Of a stretch of DNA of 64,000 nt, positions 8,446 through 15,793 are shown piece after piece. The notes beneath the pieces were generated by a model. The model had not been told where the DNA came from, did no database searches, and worked only from the letters and a program-made list of their open reading frames with translations. The DNA is from Nitrincola alkalilacustris. GTDB lineage: Bacteria > Pseudomonadota > Gammaproteobacteria > Pseudomonadales > Balneatricaceae. Location: contig NZ_WBOM01000005.1 of the NCBI RefSeq assembly GCF_008973755.1, positions 124,001 to 188,000 on the forward strand. Direction: 5' to 3'. Within the stretch, counting starts at the first letter, position 1; the number at the start of each line of letters is the position of its first letter. The position numbers and the translations under genes are program-made.

Positions 8446-9831
8446 ATGAATACGCTCCTGCAAAACATCCAAGAAGTGGTAGGCCCCAATGGTCTGCTGA
8501 CCGGCTCAGATGTCAGCCAGCGTTCGGCAGACTGGTTTGGTGATGCGCGTTGTGAAGCAGCGGCGATTATCCGGCCTGCAAGCACGCAGGAGTTGTCGGC
8601 TGTGATGAAGCTTTGTCATGCCGCTGGTCAGCCGGTGGTGACGCATGGCGGAGTGACGGGTGTTGTGCAGGGGGCACTGGCATCGGCGGATGAGCTGGTG
8701 ATTTCGCTGGAGCGGATGAATCAGATTGAGAGCCTCGATCCGGTCGGTGGTTTGATGATAGTGCAGGCCGGGGTGCCTTTGCAGACAGTTCAAGAGAGTG
8801 CAGAGGTAGCGGGTTTGCATTTTCCTCTGGATCTCGGGGCACGTGGTTCATGCACCATCGGTGGTAATATTGCAACCAATGCCGGTGGGGTGCGAGTGAT
8901 CCGCTTTGGCATGATGCGCCAACAGGTGCTGGGGCTGGAGGCGGTGCTGGCGGATGGCACCATCATCAGCTCGATGAATCAGATGCTGAAGAACAATGCC
9001 GGGTATGACCTCAAGCAGTTGTTCATCGGCAGTGAAGGTACCCTGGGTATTGTGACCCGAGCTGTGTTGCGCCTGCAGCCACAACTGCCGTGTGAGCAGA
9101 CGGCGCTGGTGGCAGTGCCTGATTTCGATTCGATGACGCGTCTGTTACAGCAGATGGGGCAGCAACTGGCGGGTAGCCTGAGCGCATTCGAAGTGATGTG
9201 GCACAACCACTATGACCTGATGGGGCGCCAGAGTGGTCGGCACACACCACCCATTGCGCCGGATTATCCCTTCTATGCCATTATCGAGTCTCTGGGTGTG
9301 AATGATGAAACCGACCGAGAGCTGTTCAATCGTGCGCTGGAGCAGGCATTTGAGGATGGTTTGATCTGTGATGCGGTGCTGGCGCAGTCCGATAAACAGC
9401 GTGAAGGGATCTGGGCGATCCGTGAAGATATTGAAGGTTTGATTCAGGAGCTGAAACCGATACTGGCATTTGATATCAGCCTACCGATCCCGGCGATGCA
9501 GCAGTATGTAGAAAATCTCGAAGCGCAATTGATGGCGCGCTGGCCTGAGTCTGCACGGGTCACGGTATTCGGGCACCTGGGTGATGGTAATCTGCACCTG
9601 ATGCTGAGTGTCGGAAGCTCAGATGAGGAGAGTCGCCACGAGGTTGAACGACTGGTATATGAGCCTTTGACGGCGTTGGGTGGGTCGATCTCGGCCGAGC
9701 ATGGTATCGGGCTGGAGAAGCGTGATTATATGCACTTGTGCCGCACCCCAGAGGAGATCGCCCTGATGCGTACACTGAAGCAGGCGATGGACCCGCTCAA
9801 TCTGTTGAATCGACATAAAATATTACGCTAG
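8446..9831 (+). CDS. GlcD-family FAD-linked 2-hydroxyacid dehydrogenase
   Basis: A 461-residue FAD oxidoreductase of the GlcD/D-lactate/D-2-hydroxyglutarate dehydrogenase family. The N-terminal PCMH-type FAD domain covers about residues 35-215 with the loops PVVTHGGVTGVVQGA and GGNIATNAGGVRVIRFG. The C-terminal FAD-oxidase domain carries the metal/substrate segments VFGHLGDGNLHLML and SAEHGIGLEKRDYM. These enzymes oxidise D-2-hydroxyacids and feed electrons to quinone, cytochrome or an electron-transfer flavoprotein. The divergent alternative oxidase suggests a possible quinol outlet. The next gene begins ten bases after its stop. The specific hydroxyacid is unknown. Confidence 0.92.
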   Translation: MNTLLQNIQEVVGPNGLLTGSDVSQRSADWFGDARCEAAAIIRPASTQELSAVMKLCHAAGQPVVTHGGVTGVVQGALASADELVISLERMNQIESLDPVGGLMIVQAGVPLQTVQESAEVAGLHFPLDLGARGSCTIGGNIATNAGGVRVIRFGMMRQQVLGLEAVLADGTIISSMNQMLKNNAGYDLKQLFIGSEGTLGIVTRAVLRLQPQLPCEQTALVAVPDFDSMTRLLQQMGQQLAGSLSAFEVMWHNHYDLMGRQSGRHTPPIAPDYPFYAIIESLGVNDETDRELFNRALEQAFEDGLICDAVLAQSDKQREGIWAIREDIEGLIQELKPILAFDISLPIPAMQQYVENLEAQLMARWPESARVTVFGHLGDGNLHLMLSVGSSDEESRHEVERLVYEPLTALGGSISAEHGIGLEKRDYMHLCRTPEEIALMRTLKQAMDPLNLLNRHKILR

Positions 9832-9840
9832 GAGTCCACT

Positions 9841-10353
9841 ATTTTTTCTTTTTACAGAAACAGGCCGCGTTGGCAACGATGGACGTTTGAGATAGTGCTG
9901 GTGGTTGTGATTCTGCTGTCCGTGCGCGCCTGGCAGTCTCCAGCAGTAGCACTGGGTGATGCGCCACCGATTGATCGTCTGACCCTGCAGGGGCAACCGG
10001 CCTCACTTTCACTATATCGTGGCGAACCGCTGCTGATTCTGTTCTGGGCGGAGTGGTGTCGGGTCTGTCGGATCGAGATGCCCGTTATCAGTAAGCTGGC
10101 AAAGGATAAACAGGTGCTGACCATCGCTATCCAGTCGGGTGATGACGAAGCAGTCTGGTCATTTCTGCAGCAGGAGGGACTGGACAGTTTGCCGGTGGTG
10201 AATGACCAACAGGGAGCACTGGCACGTGATTATGGTATTCGTGGTGTGCCGGCCATGTTTATTCTGGACGGCAAAGGCCAGATCCGATTTATTGAAACCG
10301 GTCTGACCAGTGGCTGGGGGCTGCGTGCCCGGATGTGGTGGGCAGGAAAATAA
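9841..10353 (+). CDS. Membrane-anchored TlpA/ScsD-like thioredoxin, apparent ATT start
   Basis: A 170-residue thioredoxin-fold protein with a basic N-terminus (RNRPRWQRW), one transmembrane helix and a periplasmic domain carrying the active site WCRVC and the cis-proline loop GVPAMFI. It resembles ScsD/TlpA proteins that handle disulfides or copper stress in the periplasm. The frame is closed upstream by the preceding gene's stop at 9829-9831. The only ATG/GTG/TTG candidate, GTG 9895, would cut into the membrane helix and has no ribosome site. AGGAG at 9830-9834 sits six bases before ATT at 9841, so I take ATT as initiator, as in infC. A sequencing error is the main alternative. Confidence 0.8.
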   Translation: MFSFYRNRPRWQRWTFEIVLVVVILLSVRAWQSPAVALGDAPPIDRLTLQGQPASLSLYRGEPLLILFWAEWCRVCRIEMPVISKLAKDKQVLTIAIQSGDDEAVWSFLQQEGLDSLPVVNDQQGALARDYGIRGVPAMFILDGKGQIRFIETGLTSGWGLRARMWWAGK

Positions 10354-10383
10354 TCCTTTCATAGCTTCGGATAGGGCCGAATT

Positions 10384-10422
10384 AGGCCATAATTTTGGCC
10401 TTTCGTGATTGATATGTATACT
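10384..10422 (+). promoter_or_regulatory. Promoter and operator-like palindrome of the toxin-antitoxin operon
   Basis: A perfect inverted repeat AGGCCA-N6-TGGCCT (10384-10401) overlaps a plausible -35 (TTGGCC, 10395-10400), 16 bases before a good -10 (TATACT, 10417-10422). An operator covering the -35 fits the usual autorepression of such operons. It could instead be a weak terminator for the preceding gene. Confidence 0.5.
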
Positions 10423-10448
10423 GGAGTCAGTGACTGGAGGTTAAGGGT

Positions 10449-10715
10449 ATGCATAGAGCACCTGGAATGAAAATGACAACGATATCGGCTTTCAAGAAAG
10501 AGCTGGCTGCGTTAGATGTGACTGGTCCTGTTCTGGTGACGCAGAATGGCGAGCCACTGTACGTAGTTCAAGATCCTGTTCAGTATGAGATGCAGCAGGA
10601 GCAGATGGCGTTACTTCGAATGCTGGCGCTGGCTGAGAAGGATGTTAAAAGTAGCCGTGTGAACTCATCTGACGCCTTGCGGAAGGGTTTGAAAAAACTG
10701 GCAGGGGATATGTGA
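10449..10715 (+). CDS. Phd/YefM-type antitoxin
   Basis: An 88-residue protein of the prevent-host-death antitoxin family: TTISAFKKELAALDVTGPVLVTQNGEPLYVVQD is the characteristic DNA-binding N-terminal pattern (quoted here only in outline: a TISxFK start and an LVTxNGEP strand). The C-terminal part is helical and charged, where such antitoxins bind their toxin. GGAGG lies about eight bases upstream of the first ATG. The toxin gene begins five bases after its stop, the expected order of antitoxin first. Confidence 0.88.
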   Translation: MHRAPGMKMTTISAFKKELAALDVTGPVLVTQNGEPLYVVQDPVQYEMQQEQMALLRMLALAEKDVKSSRVNSSDALRKGLKKLAGDM

Positions 10716-10719
10716 GGAC

Positions 10720-11067
10720 GTGGCTATTCAAAGGATTGAGTACACCCATACATTTGAGAATCAACTTCATCAACACCTTTCCTGGCTGGCAAAATATGTT
10801 GGTGCAGCTGCTGCAGAACGCCAGCTGCTAGAGGTTCTTGACCAGTTCGAAGCACGAGTCAGAGATCATCCTGTCAGTGCACCAGTTTGTGAAGAGGCGG
10901 CAGATCTTGGCCTCACTGACTATCATGATTATGTTGATACAAAACTTCAGGTTAGAATCATCTATCGTTTCGACCCGTCGGCTGAAACAATCCTTGGCAT
11001 GCTTTATGTGAATACCCGTCAGAGTATGCGCGATGCATTGGTGCAGCTTTGTTTACGCCAGGAGTGA
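10720..11067 (+). CDS. RelE/ParE-superfamily toxin
   Basis: A 115-residue protein of usual RelE/ParE length. Typical elements are the N-terminal TFENQLHQHLSWLAKYVG helix, the strand LQVRIIYRFD and the C-terminal LGMLYVNTRQSM. RelE members cleave ribosome-bound mRNA while ParE members poison gyrase; the sequence alone does not decide which. The start is a GTG with GAGGAC upstream. It is a probable two-gene operon with the Phd-type antitoxin and shares its palindrome-bearing promoter. The downstream hydrolase ATG is 12 bases from its stop, so some read-through is possible. Confidence 0.85.
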   Translation: MAIQRIEYTHTFENQLHQHLSWLAKYVGAAAAERQLLEVLDQFEARVRDHPVSAPVCEEAADLGLTDYHDYVDTKLQVRIIYRFDPSAETILGMLYVNTRQSMRDALVQLCLRQE

Positions 11068-11078
11068 GTGGGTTACCG

Positions 11079-11912
11079 ATGGCAGTTATTCGTTCCATAA
11101 AAAGCATCCTGTTTACCCTGACAACCGGCTATCTGTTGCTGGTTGTGCTGGTATGGTCAATGCAAGGATGCATGGTGCATGTGCCCAGCAAACATCTGGT
11201 GGCAACGCCTGCCGATGCAGGCCTGGGATATGAAGATCTCACACTGATCACAGCGGACAATGAGACGCTCCACGCCTGGTACATACCAGCCCCCGCTGCA
11301 CGCGGGGATCTGCTCTTCATGCATGGCAATGCTGGTAATATCTCACATCGGCTGACCTCTATCGGCCAGTTTCATCGTATGGGTCTCAATGTTCTGATTG
11401 TGGACTATCGCGGTTATGGTAAGAGCAGTGGTAAGCCGAGTGAGCAGGGGTTGTACAGGGACGCCGAGGCAGCCTATCGGTGGCTCGTTGAGGAGCGGGG
11501 TGTAGTGCCTGGGCGGATTGTCGTATTCGGACGCTCACTGGGCGCAGCAGTGGCCGCTCATGTCGCGGCTGAAAAACCGGTGGGGGCCTTGATTCTGGAG
11601 TCAGGTTTTACGTCGGTGCCCGATCTGGGGGCCGAAATCTATCCTTTCCTGCCTGTACGCCAGCTATCGCGCTATCAGTATGATACGCGAGAAAAGCTGT
11701 CACGCATCAGTGTGCCGGTACTGGTCATACACAGTCCTCAGGATGACATAGTTCCCTTTCATCATGGCCAGGCGCTGTTTGATGCCGCAGCCGAACCCAA
11801 GCAGTTTCTTCAGATTCAGGGTGATCACAATCGCGGATTTGTTCAATCGGGGGAGCTGTATACCCGAGGATTGGCTGCATTTGTTGATCGGTGGATGGGT
11901 GTTCAGCATTAG
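11079..11912 (+). CDS. Alpha/beta hydrolase, BEM46-like, membrane-anchored
   Basis: About 277 residues. An N-terminal hydrophobic segment (ILFTLTTGYLLLVVLVWSM) is followed by a periplasmic-type alpha/beta hydrolase domain. The oxyanion loop MHGNAGNISHR, nucleophile elbow GRSLGAAVA, acid in HSPQDDIVP and late histidine in GDHNRGF give a complete Ser-Asp-His triad. This matches BEM46/ABHD13-like hydrolases, mostly of unknown substrate. The start at 11079 was chosen over an upstream in-frame GTG-type start at 11049, which overlaps the toxin gene. A Cys after the hydrophobic segment (MQGCMV) hints at lipid attachment but the lipobox is poor. Confidence 0.87.
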   Translation: MAVIRSIKSILFTLTTGYLLLVVLVWSMQGCMVHVPSKHLVATPADAGLGYEDLTLITADNETLHAWYIPAPAARGDLLFMHGNAGNISHRLTSIGQFHRMGLNVLIVDYRGYGKSSGKPSEQGLYRDAEAAYRWLVEERGVVPGRIVVFGRSLGAAVAAHVAAEKPVGALILESGFTSVPDLGAEIYPFLPVRQLSRYQYDTREKLSRISVPVLVIHSPQDDIVPFHHGQALFDAAAEPKQFLQIQGDHNRGFVQSGELYTRGLAAFVDRWMGVQH

Positions 11913-12002
11913 GGGATGCTTTTAGATGGTGAGCGAAGAGCTGTTTGGTAGCTGAGAGTCTGCGCTGCGACAAAGGGAAGAGGAAATAATTTTTTTAAGT
12001 TT

Positions 12003-12021
12003 ACAAATGATAATAGTTTTC
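12003..12021. promoter_or_regulatory. Fur-box-like sequence
   Basis: ACAAATGATAATAGTTTTC agrees with the 19-base Fur consensus at about 13 positions, including an intact central AATGATAAT. It lies upstream of the small membrane ORF and the ZIP transporter. The match is suggestive only. Confidence 0.35.
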
Positions 12022-12148
12022 ATTAAGGTGTGGTTAGATTGGCAAATCGCATCGTGATTCCCTTCATCATCACGAACTGAACCATATTCCGCGGCTAAGC
12101 CATCAGGTGGCGTCGCGGGTTTTGCTCTGTTCATGCGGCACAGTGGTA

Positions 12149-12316
12149 ATGCAGCCTCAAATATTGGGACTGAGTATCGGGCTGGTGGCCTGGTTCGGAG
12201 TTACGACGTTTGCTGTATTTATGCTGATACTGCAGATGGCCTATTCCCCGCGTCGGGTTATCTGGTCAGCCATGGCTGCGCTGGTGATCAGCGTGCCGTC
12301 CGTATTGATATTCTGA
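12149..12316 (+). CDS. Possible small two-TM protein
   Basis: A 55-residue frame beginning MQPQILGLSIGLVAWFG, with two hydrophobic helices (LGLSIGLVAWFGVTTFAVFML and VIWSAMAALVISVPSVLIF) separated by a short basic turn YSPRRV. The positive-inside loop and clean hydrophobicity make a real membrane miniprotein plausible. The ribosome site is weak (GTGGTA), and the frame extends upstream to a GTG at 12107. It precedes the ZIP transporter by 143 bases. I recognise no family. Confidence 0.45.
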   Translation: MQPQILGLSIGLVAWFGVTTFAVFMLILQMAYSPRRVIWSAMAALVISVPSVLIF

Positions 12317-12376
12317 ATCATAGTTAAAATTTAGTGAACTCATTGGTCAATACTAGTTGTTTTTTATGTTGATGCA

Positions 12377-12395
12377 AATAATAATGATTTGTATT
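12377..12395. promoter_or_regulatory. Second Fur-like AT-rich site before the ZIP transporter
   Basis: AATAATAATGATTTGTATT, about 65 bases before the ZIP start codon, agrees with the Fur consensus at roughly 12 of 19 positions. The region is AT-rich in general, so chance similarity is likely; it is listed because two such sites flank the small ORF. Confidence 0.25.
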
Positions 12396-12459
12396 AGATA
12401 TATTAAATGGGTTGTTTAGGCATTATTGTTTAAACGGTAATATCGGGAGTCAGATAATC

Positions 12460-13341
12460 ATGATCACAGCAACGAGTGGATTCAGGGTGTTGTTTCAGCC
12501 CAGAAAAATGCTGGGCCTGTTGGTTCTGATCGCTGGTGTTGCGCTGCTGGTATACCAGTTGGTAGTCCTGCTGCAGGAGCGTGAGTTGGTACGCTACGCC
12601 TTCTATGCAGGTATGGTTGCTGCAGTTGCCACGGCATTGGGAACCTTACCAGCGATCCTGGCGCACAAAATATCGGACCGTATTCTGGATAGCCTGATGG
12701 GGTTTGGAGCCGGAGTGATGTTGGCCGCCTCTATCTTCTCGTTGATTCTGCCATCAGTAGAGATCATGGCAGAGCAAAGTGACATTGCCTGGATTGCTTC
12801 AGGACAGGTCGCACTGGCGATACTGCTGGGGGCGATGCTGATGATGGTGATTGAGAAGCTGGTGCCGCACGAGCATTTCATCAAAGGTAATGATAGCACT
12901 ACAAATACACGCTTGCGCCGGAGTTGGTTGTTTGTGTTGGCCATTGTGCTGCATAACTTCCCGGAAGGTTTGGCGATCGGTGCATCCTATGCTGCAGGGG
13001 AGGGGCATGCACTGGCAGCGGGAATCGCCATTCAGGATATGCCTGAAGGATTCGTTGTTGCGATGGCACTGATTGCTGCCGGTTATTCACGGGCTTTTGC
13101 GATCACAGTCGGCGTATTGTCAGGGCTGGCTGAGCCTGCCATGGCTATTGTTGGTGCGACCCTGCTGGATGCCAACAGTGGCCTGTTGCCTTGGGGACTG
13201 GCCGGTGCAGCCGGTGCGATGCTGTTCGTGATCAGTCATGAGATTATCCCTGAATCACACCGCAAGGGGCATGAGTTTTTCGCAACCAATGGGTTGATAC
13301 TGGGCTTCGTGATGATGCTGATGCTGGATACGGCGTTGTGA
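12460..13341 (+). CDS. ZIP-family divalent metal transporter
   Basis: A 293-residue ZIP transporter with about eight hydrophobic helices. Helices IV and V hold the metal-binding signatures VLHNFPEGLAIGAS and IAIQDMPEGFVVAMAL, which match the HNxPEG pattern of the binuclear metal site; IISHEIIPESH is the conserved late helix. A short cytosolic loop with HEHFIKGNDS separates the halves. ZIP proteins import zinc, iron or manganese into the cytosol. The start at 12460 has GGGAG upstream; an earlier TTG at 12412 seems less likely. Nearby Fur-like sequences would fit iron control, but this is weak. Confidence 0.92.
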   Translation: MITATSGFRVLFQPRKMLGLLVLIAGVALLVYQLVVLLQERELVRYAFYAGMVAAVATALGTLPAILAHKISDRILDSLMGFGAGVMLAASIFSLILPSVEIMAEQSDIAWIASGQVALAILLGAMLMMVIEKLVPHEHFIKGNDSTTNTRLRRSWLFVLAIVLHNFPEGLAIGASYAAGEGHALAAGIAIQDMPEGFVVAMALIAAGYSRAFAITVGVLSGLAEPAMAIVGATLLDANSGLLPWGLAGAAGAMLFVISHEIIPESHRKGHEFFATNGLILGFVMMLMLDTAL

Positions 13342-13536
13342 GGATATAAAAGAAACAATAAAGCAGCAGGTACCGCGCGTTTTCAGCACGGCATGATGGT
13401 GTAAACCCCAGTTCGGCGAAACTGCATTGATGACGATTTAGTGCAGGACTCGTACTAAGCTCTCTAGTAATTTCATACAGGTAGCTAACTTTAGACCTAC
13501 ACTGTTATGCAAACCGTTATTTACCTGGAGATTGCC

Positions 13537-14724
13537 ATGGATTACCACGCGTACCGTCACGCCTTGGCCCATCATTTAGAGGGCAGTGAGCTGCCTTTCC
13601 CCATCGATGAGTTTCGTCACCGCCTGAAACGTACCCGATCTCTGATGATAGAAAAAGGACGCGATGCCCTGCTGCTGACCGACCCTGCCGATATTTTTTA
13701 CCTGACTGGCTACCACACTTTTGAGGTATCTGTGCATACCGCGCTGGTTGTCACCGCTGAGCGGTTAGTTCTGCAGGTACCGTCGATAGAGACTGGCCCG
13801 GCCGTTGTTACAGCCACAGTGGACGAAATCATTGGCTACCGCTGGGAGAATATCGACGAAGTCATTGAGCCACTGCTAGCCTTGTTGTCATCCTACCAGC
13901 ACATAGGCCTGGATGTGTTTTCTGCTGGTTTGCGGCAAGGCATTATTCAACCTCTGTTACATCGTCTGGGTAAAGCACGCTTTCATAATGATGGTGGTGT
14001 ATTACTGGATAGTCAGCGTCTGGTCAAAAGCGAAGCCGAGCTGAACTACTTGCGCGAGAGCGCGCGCATTACCTCGATCGGGCTGCAAGCAGCTGAGGCG
14101 ATTATTGAACCCGGTGTCACCGACAACGCTGTGGCTGCAGAGGGCGCACGTGCCATGCTTGCCGCTGGCAGCGAGTTCATGAGCCTGCAGCCGATTGTCA
14201 CTAGTGGCCAGCGTATCAGCGTGATCCACGTAAATCATAAACGCACTCATATTGAGGCTGGAGACCCGGTCTTTCTTGAATTTGGCTCAGCCTATCATCG
14301 CTATACGGCACCGATGATGCGCACCGCAGTGGCGGGTAAAGCTACGACGGAAATGCATGATATCGCAGAAGTGTGTCGCACCATCTATGCAGCCCTGAAA
14401 GAAACGATGCATCCTGGCAACACCTTTGATGATGCGGCACAGGCTGCCGAAGCAGCGCTGGCGCCGCATGCCGATCGCGTGTTTTTCTCAGGCGTGTTCG
14501 GCTACTCGGTGGGCGCACAATTTCCACCCAGCTGGGTGGAAGGCACTGGCTATATTGCCCGTGGCCTCAAACACCGCTTCGAGGAAAACATGGTATTCCA
14601 CCTCCCTCTGTGCCTGCGCCTGCCTGGGGTATGGGGTGTCGGCCTCAGTGACACTGTGCAGGTTACAGCCAAGGGTGGAGTAGCCATCACAGACAACGAT
14701 TGGCAGATCAACGAGCGTGGATGA
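13537..14724 (+). CDS. M24-family creatinase/ectoine hydrolase-like protein
   Basis: A 395-residue pita-bread-fold protein with an N-terminal creatinase domain (FPIDEFRHRLKRTRSLMIEK, DIFYLTGYHTFE) and a C-terminal M24 domain from about residue 150. The usual metal-ligand sequence of the peptidases (DxGxxxxGYxSDxTRT) is here LEFGSAYHRYTAPMMRT, so both first-shell aspartates are absent. This is the pattern of metal-independent members such as creatinase and ectoine hydrolase DoeA/EutD, which share the xYHRYxxPxxRT stretch. The start with GGAG eight bases upstream was preferred to 13507. An ectoine-type substrate is likely but unproven; no doeB partner is in view. Confidence 0.75.
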   Translation: MDYHAYRHALAHHLEGSELPFPIDEFRHRLKRTRSLMIEKGRDALLLTDPADIFYLTGYHTFEVSVHTALVVTAERLVLQVPSIETGPAVVTATVDEIIGYRWENIDEVIEPLLALLSSYQHIGLDVFSAGLRQGIIQPLLHRLGKARFHNDGGVLLDSQRLVKSEAELNYLRESARITSIGLQAAEAIIEPGVTDNAVAAEGARAMLAAGSEFMSLQPIVTSGQRISVIHVNHKRTHIEAGDPVFLEFGSAYHRYTAPMMRTAVAGKATTEMHDIAEVCRTIYAALKETMHPGNTFDDAAQAAEAALAPHADRVFFSGVFGYSVGAQFPPSWVEGTGYIARGLKHRFEENMVFHLPLCLRLPGVWGVGLSDTVQVTAKGGVAITDNDWQINERG

Positions 14725-14756
14725 CAGACTGCCGGATCTCCCTCTATTGCCGGGAA

Positions 14757-15089
14757 TCTTGGCTGTAACTGGCTTTTCCGCATAATTTCTGATTTTGTCA
14801 GTCATGACAAGACTGAAAAGGAGATCATCATGCCTGCACGTATTTATAAAATTATTGAAGTGGCAGGTTCTTCGACAGTTGGTACGGATGATGCGATCCG
14901 TTGCGCCATTGCCAAGGCTGTGAAAATCGAGTGGGGAGTTACATGTCACCCGGTAGCCGCCTCGGAGATGCGGTTGATGGATCTGTATGCCACCCCTGTC
15001 TGTCTGTCGGCCTGCATTGGCTGAACAGATCCTGTCTCCTGAAATACTCCTTGAACAGCCCGGTTACCATTCAATTGGTGATGATCAGC
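14757..15089 (+). pseudogene. Decayed duplicate of the dodecin-LysR pair
   Basis: This stretch repeats, at high identity, pieces of the intact locus at 16590-17472. It contains the dodecin promoter region and ribosome site, the first 30 or so dodecin codons (KIIEVAGSSTVGTDDAIRCA), a scrap of the LysR helix-turn-helix region (GGAGTTACATGTCAC) and a part of the LysR effector domain (LMDLYATPVC). About 550 bases are missing relative to the intact copy. A 64-residue chimeric frame (14830-15024) with a good AAGGAG site survives and could still be translated, though it would lack a dodecin fold. The remnant ends just before the TetR gene. Confidence 0.85.
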
Positions 15090-15104
15090 GTGAGCGGGAT
15101 ATGG

Positions 15105-15704
15105 CTAAAGCCTACCCGATGCACTTATCCACCCACAAACCAGCGTGACCATCTTCTCATCGCTCAGTCCCTGCTCCCTTAAGGATTTCCAGGTTGTGAA
15201 ATCCAAGGCATGCTGGACGGTGATGGCCAGTTCCGGGTTATTATCCAGCGCTGCCATTAGCCCGTCTTTTATAGAACGCATGAAAGTGCGTACTTCCTCC
15301 ATCGGTTGCTGTAATGCTGGTACCAATGCCTCATCCCGGTAAGAAACTGTCAACATGCGCTCTGTCTGTCGATAGTAATGATAGAAAGCAAGCAGGGCTG
15401 TTCTGGTACGTTCCATCCCATCTGAAATGCTCATCCACTTATCAGGGTCAGGTAGAGGATTCAGGCATAGCCAGTGTGATGTGCAGGCCTGAAATATTGC
15501 AGTTTCATCAGCAAAGTGTCGGTAAACGGTAAGCCTTTGTACACCTGCGCGTTCTGCGATGGCACTGATTGTCGTTAAACTGGGACCTAATTCCTCATGT
15601 AGTTGCATGGACGCTTCAACAATCCGTTGACGTGTTTCTTCTTTGGTTTCCGCACGCTTGCGGAGTCGGTAGTTGCGCTTTTCTGTCATTCGATAAACAT
15701 ACAT
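15105..15704 (-). CDS. TetR-family repressor
   Basis: A 199-residue TetR/AcrR regulator. The N-terminal helix-turn-helix is clear (ETRQRIVEASMQLHEELG, then ISAIAERAGVQRLTVYRHF). The ligand-binding C-terminal domain is helical and poorly conserved. The first ATG at 15704 overlaps an operator-like palindrome; an in-frame ATG at 15689 is possible, and neither has a strong ribosome site. It is divergent from the MBL-fold hydrolase gene, with two copies of TAAACA-N4-TGTTTA in between, so it very probably represses itself and that gene. Its 3' end abuts the dodecin-LysR remnant. Confidence 0.92.
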   Translation of the reverse strand: MYVYRMTEKRNYRLRKRAETKEETRQRIVEASMQLHEELGPSLTTISAIAERAGVQRLTVYRHFADETAIFQACTSHWLCLNPLPDPDKWMSISDGMERTRTALLAFYHYYRQTERMLTVSYRDEALVPALQQPMEEVRTFMRSIKDGLMAALDNNPELAITVQHALDFTTWKSLREQGLSDEKMVTLVCGWISASGRL

Positions 15705-15709
15705 GTTTA
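15694..15709. promoter_or_regulatory. TetR operator copy 1
   Basis: TAAACATACATGTTTA has the form TAAACA-N4-TGTTTA with perfect arms and overlaps the TetR start codon. The same arms and spacer length recur 62 bases away near the hydrolase start. Confidence 0.75.
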
Positions 15710-15717
15710 CTTAAATG

Positions 15718-15746
15718 TTGACAAGTACGATAGGCTGAATTATTTT
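15718..15746 (+). promoter_or_regulatory. Sigma-70-type promoter of the MBL-fold hydrolase
   Basis: A consensus -35 TTGACA (15718-15723) is followed after 17 bases by TATTTT (15741-15746). It lies exactly between the two TetR-type palindromes, so a repressor bound at either site would obstruct it. Confidence 0.65.
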
Positions 15747-15755
15747 TTATTTAGA

Positions 15756-15771
15756 TAAACAGTTGTGTTTA
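15756..15771. promoter_or_regulatory. TetR operator copy 2
   Basis: TAAACAGTTGTGTTTA repeats the TAAACA-N4-TGTTTA pattern of copy 1. It sits just after the predicted -10 and 22 bases before the hydrolase ATG, a classical repressor position. Confidence 0.75.
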
Positions 15772-15793
15772 TTTAAATTCGGAGGATTGATTC

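Noticed and set aside
13342-13536. Possible tRNA or structured RNA before the M24 gene
   Set aside because: Short inverted stretches occur, but no cloverleaf or recognised RNA motif could be folded by eye.
14830-15024. A second functional dodecin
   Set aside because: Only the first half of the dodecin fold remains and it is joined to LysR-derived sequence, so the flavin-binding Trp and Gln are lost.
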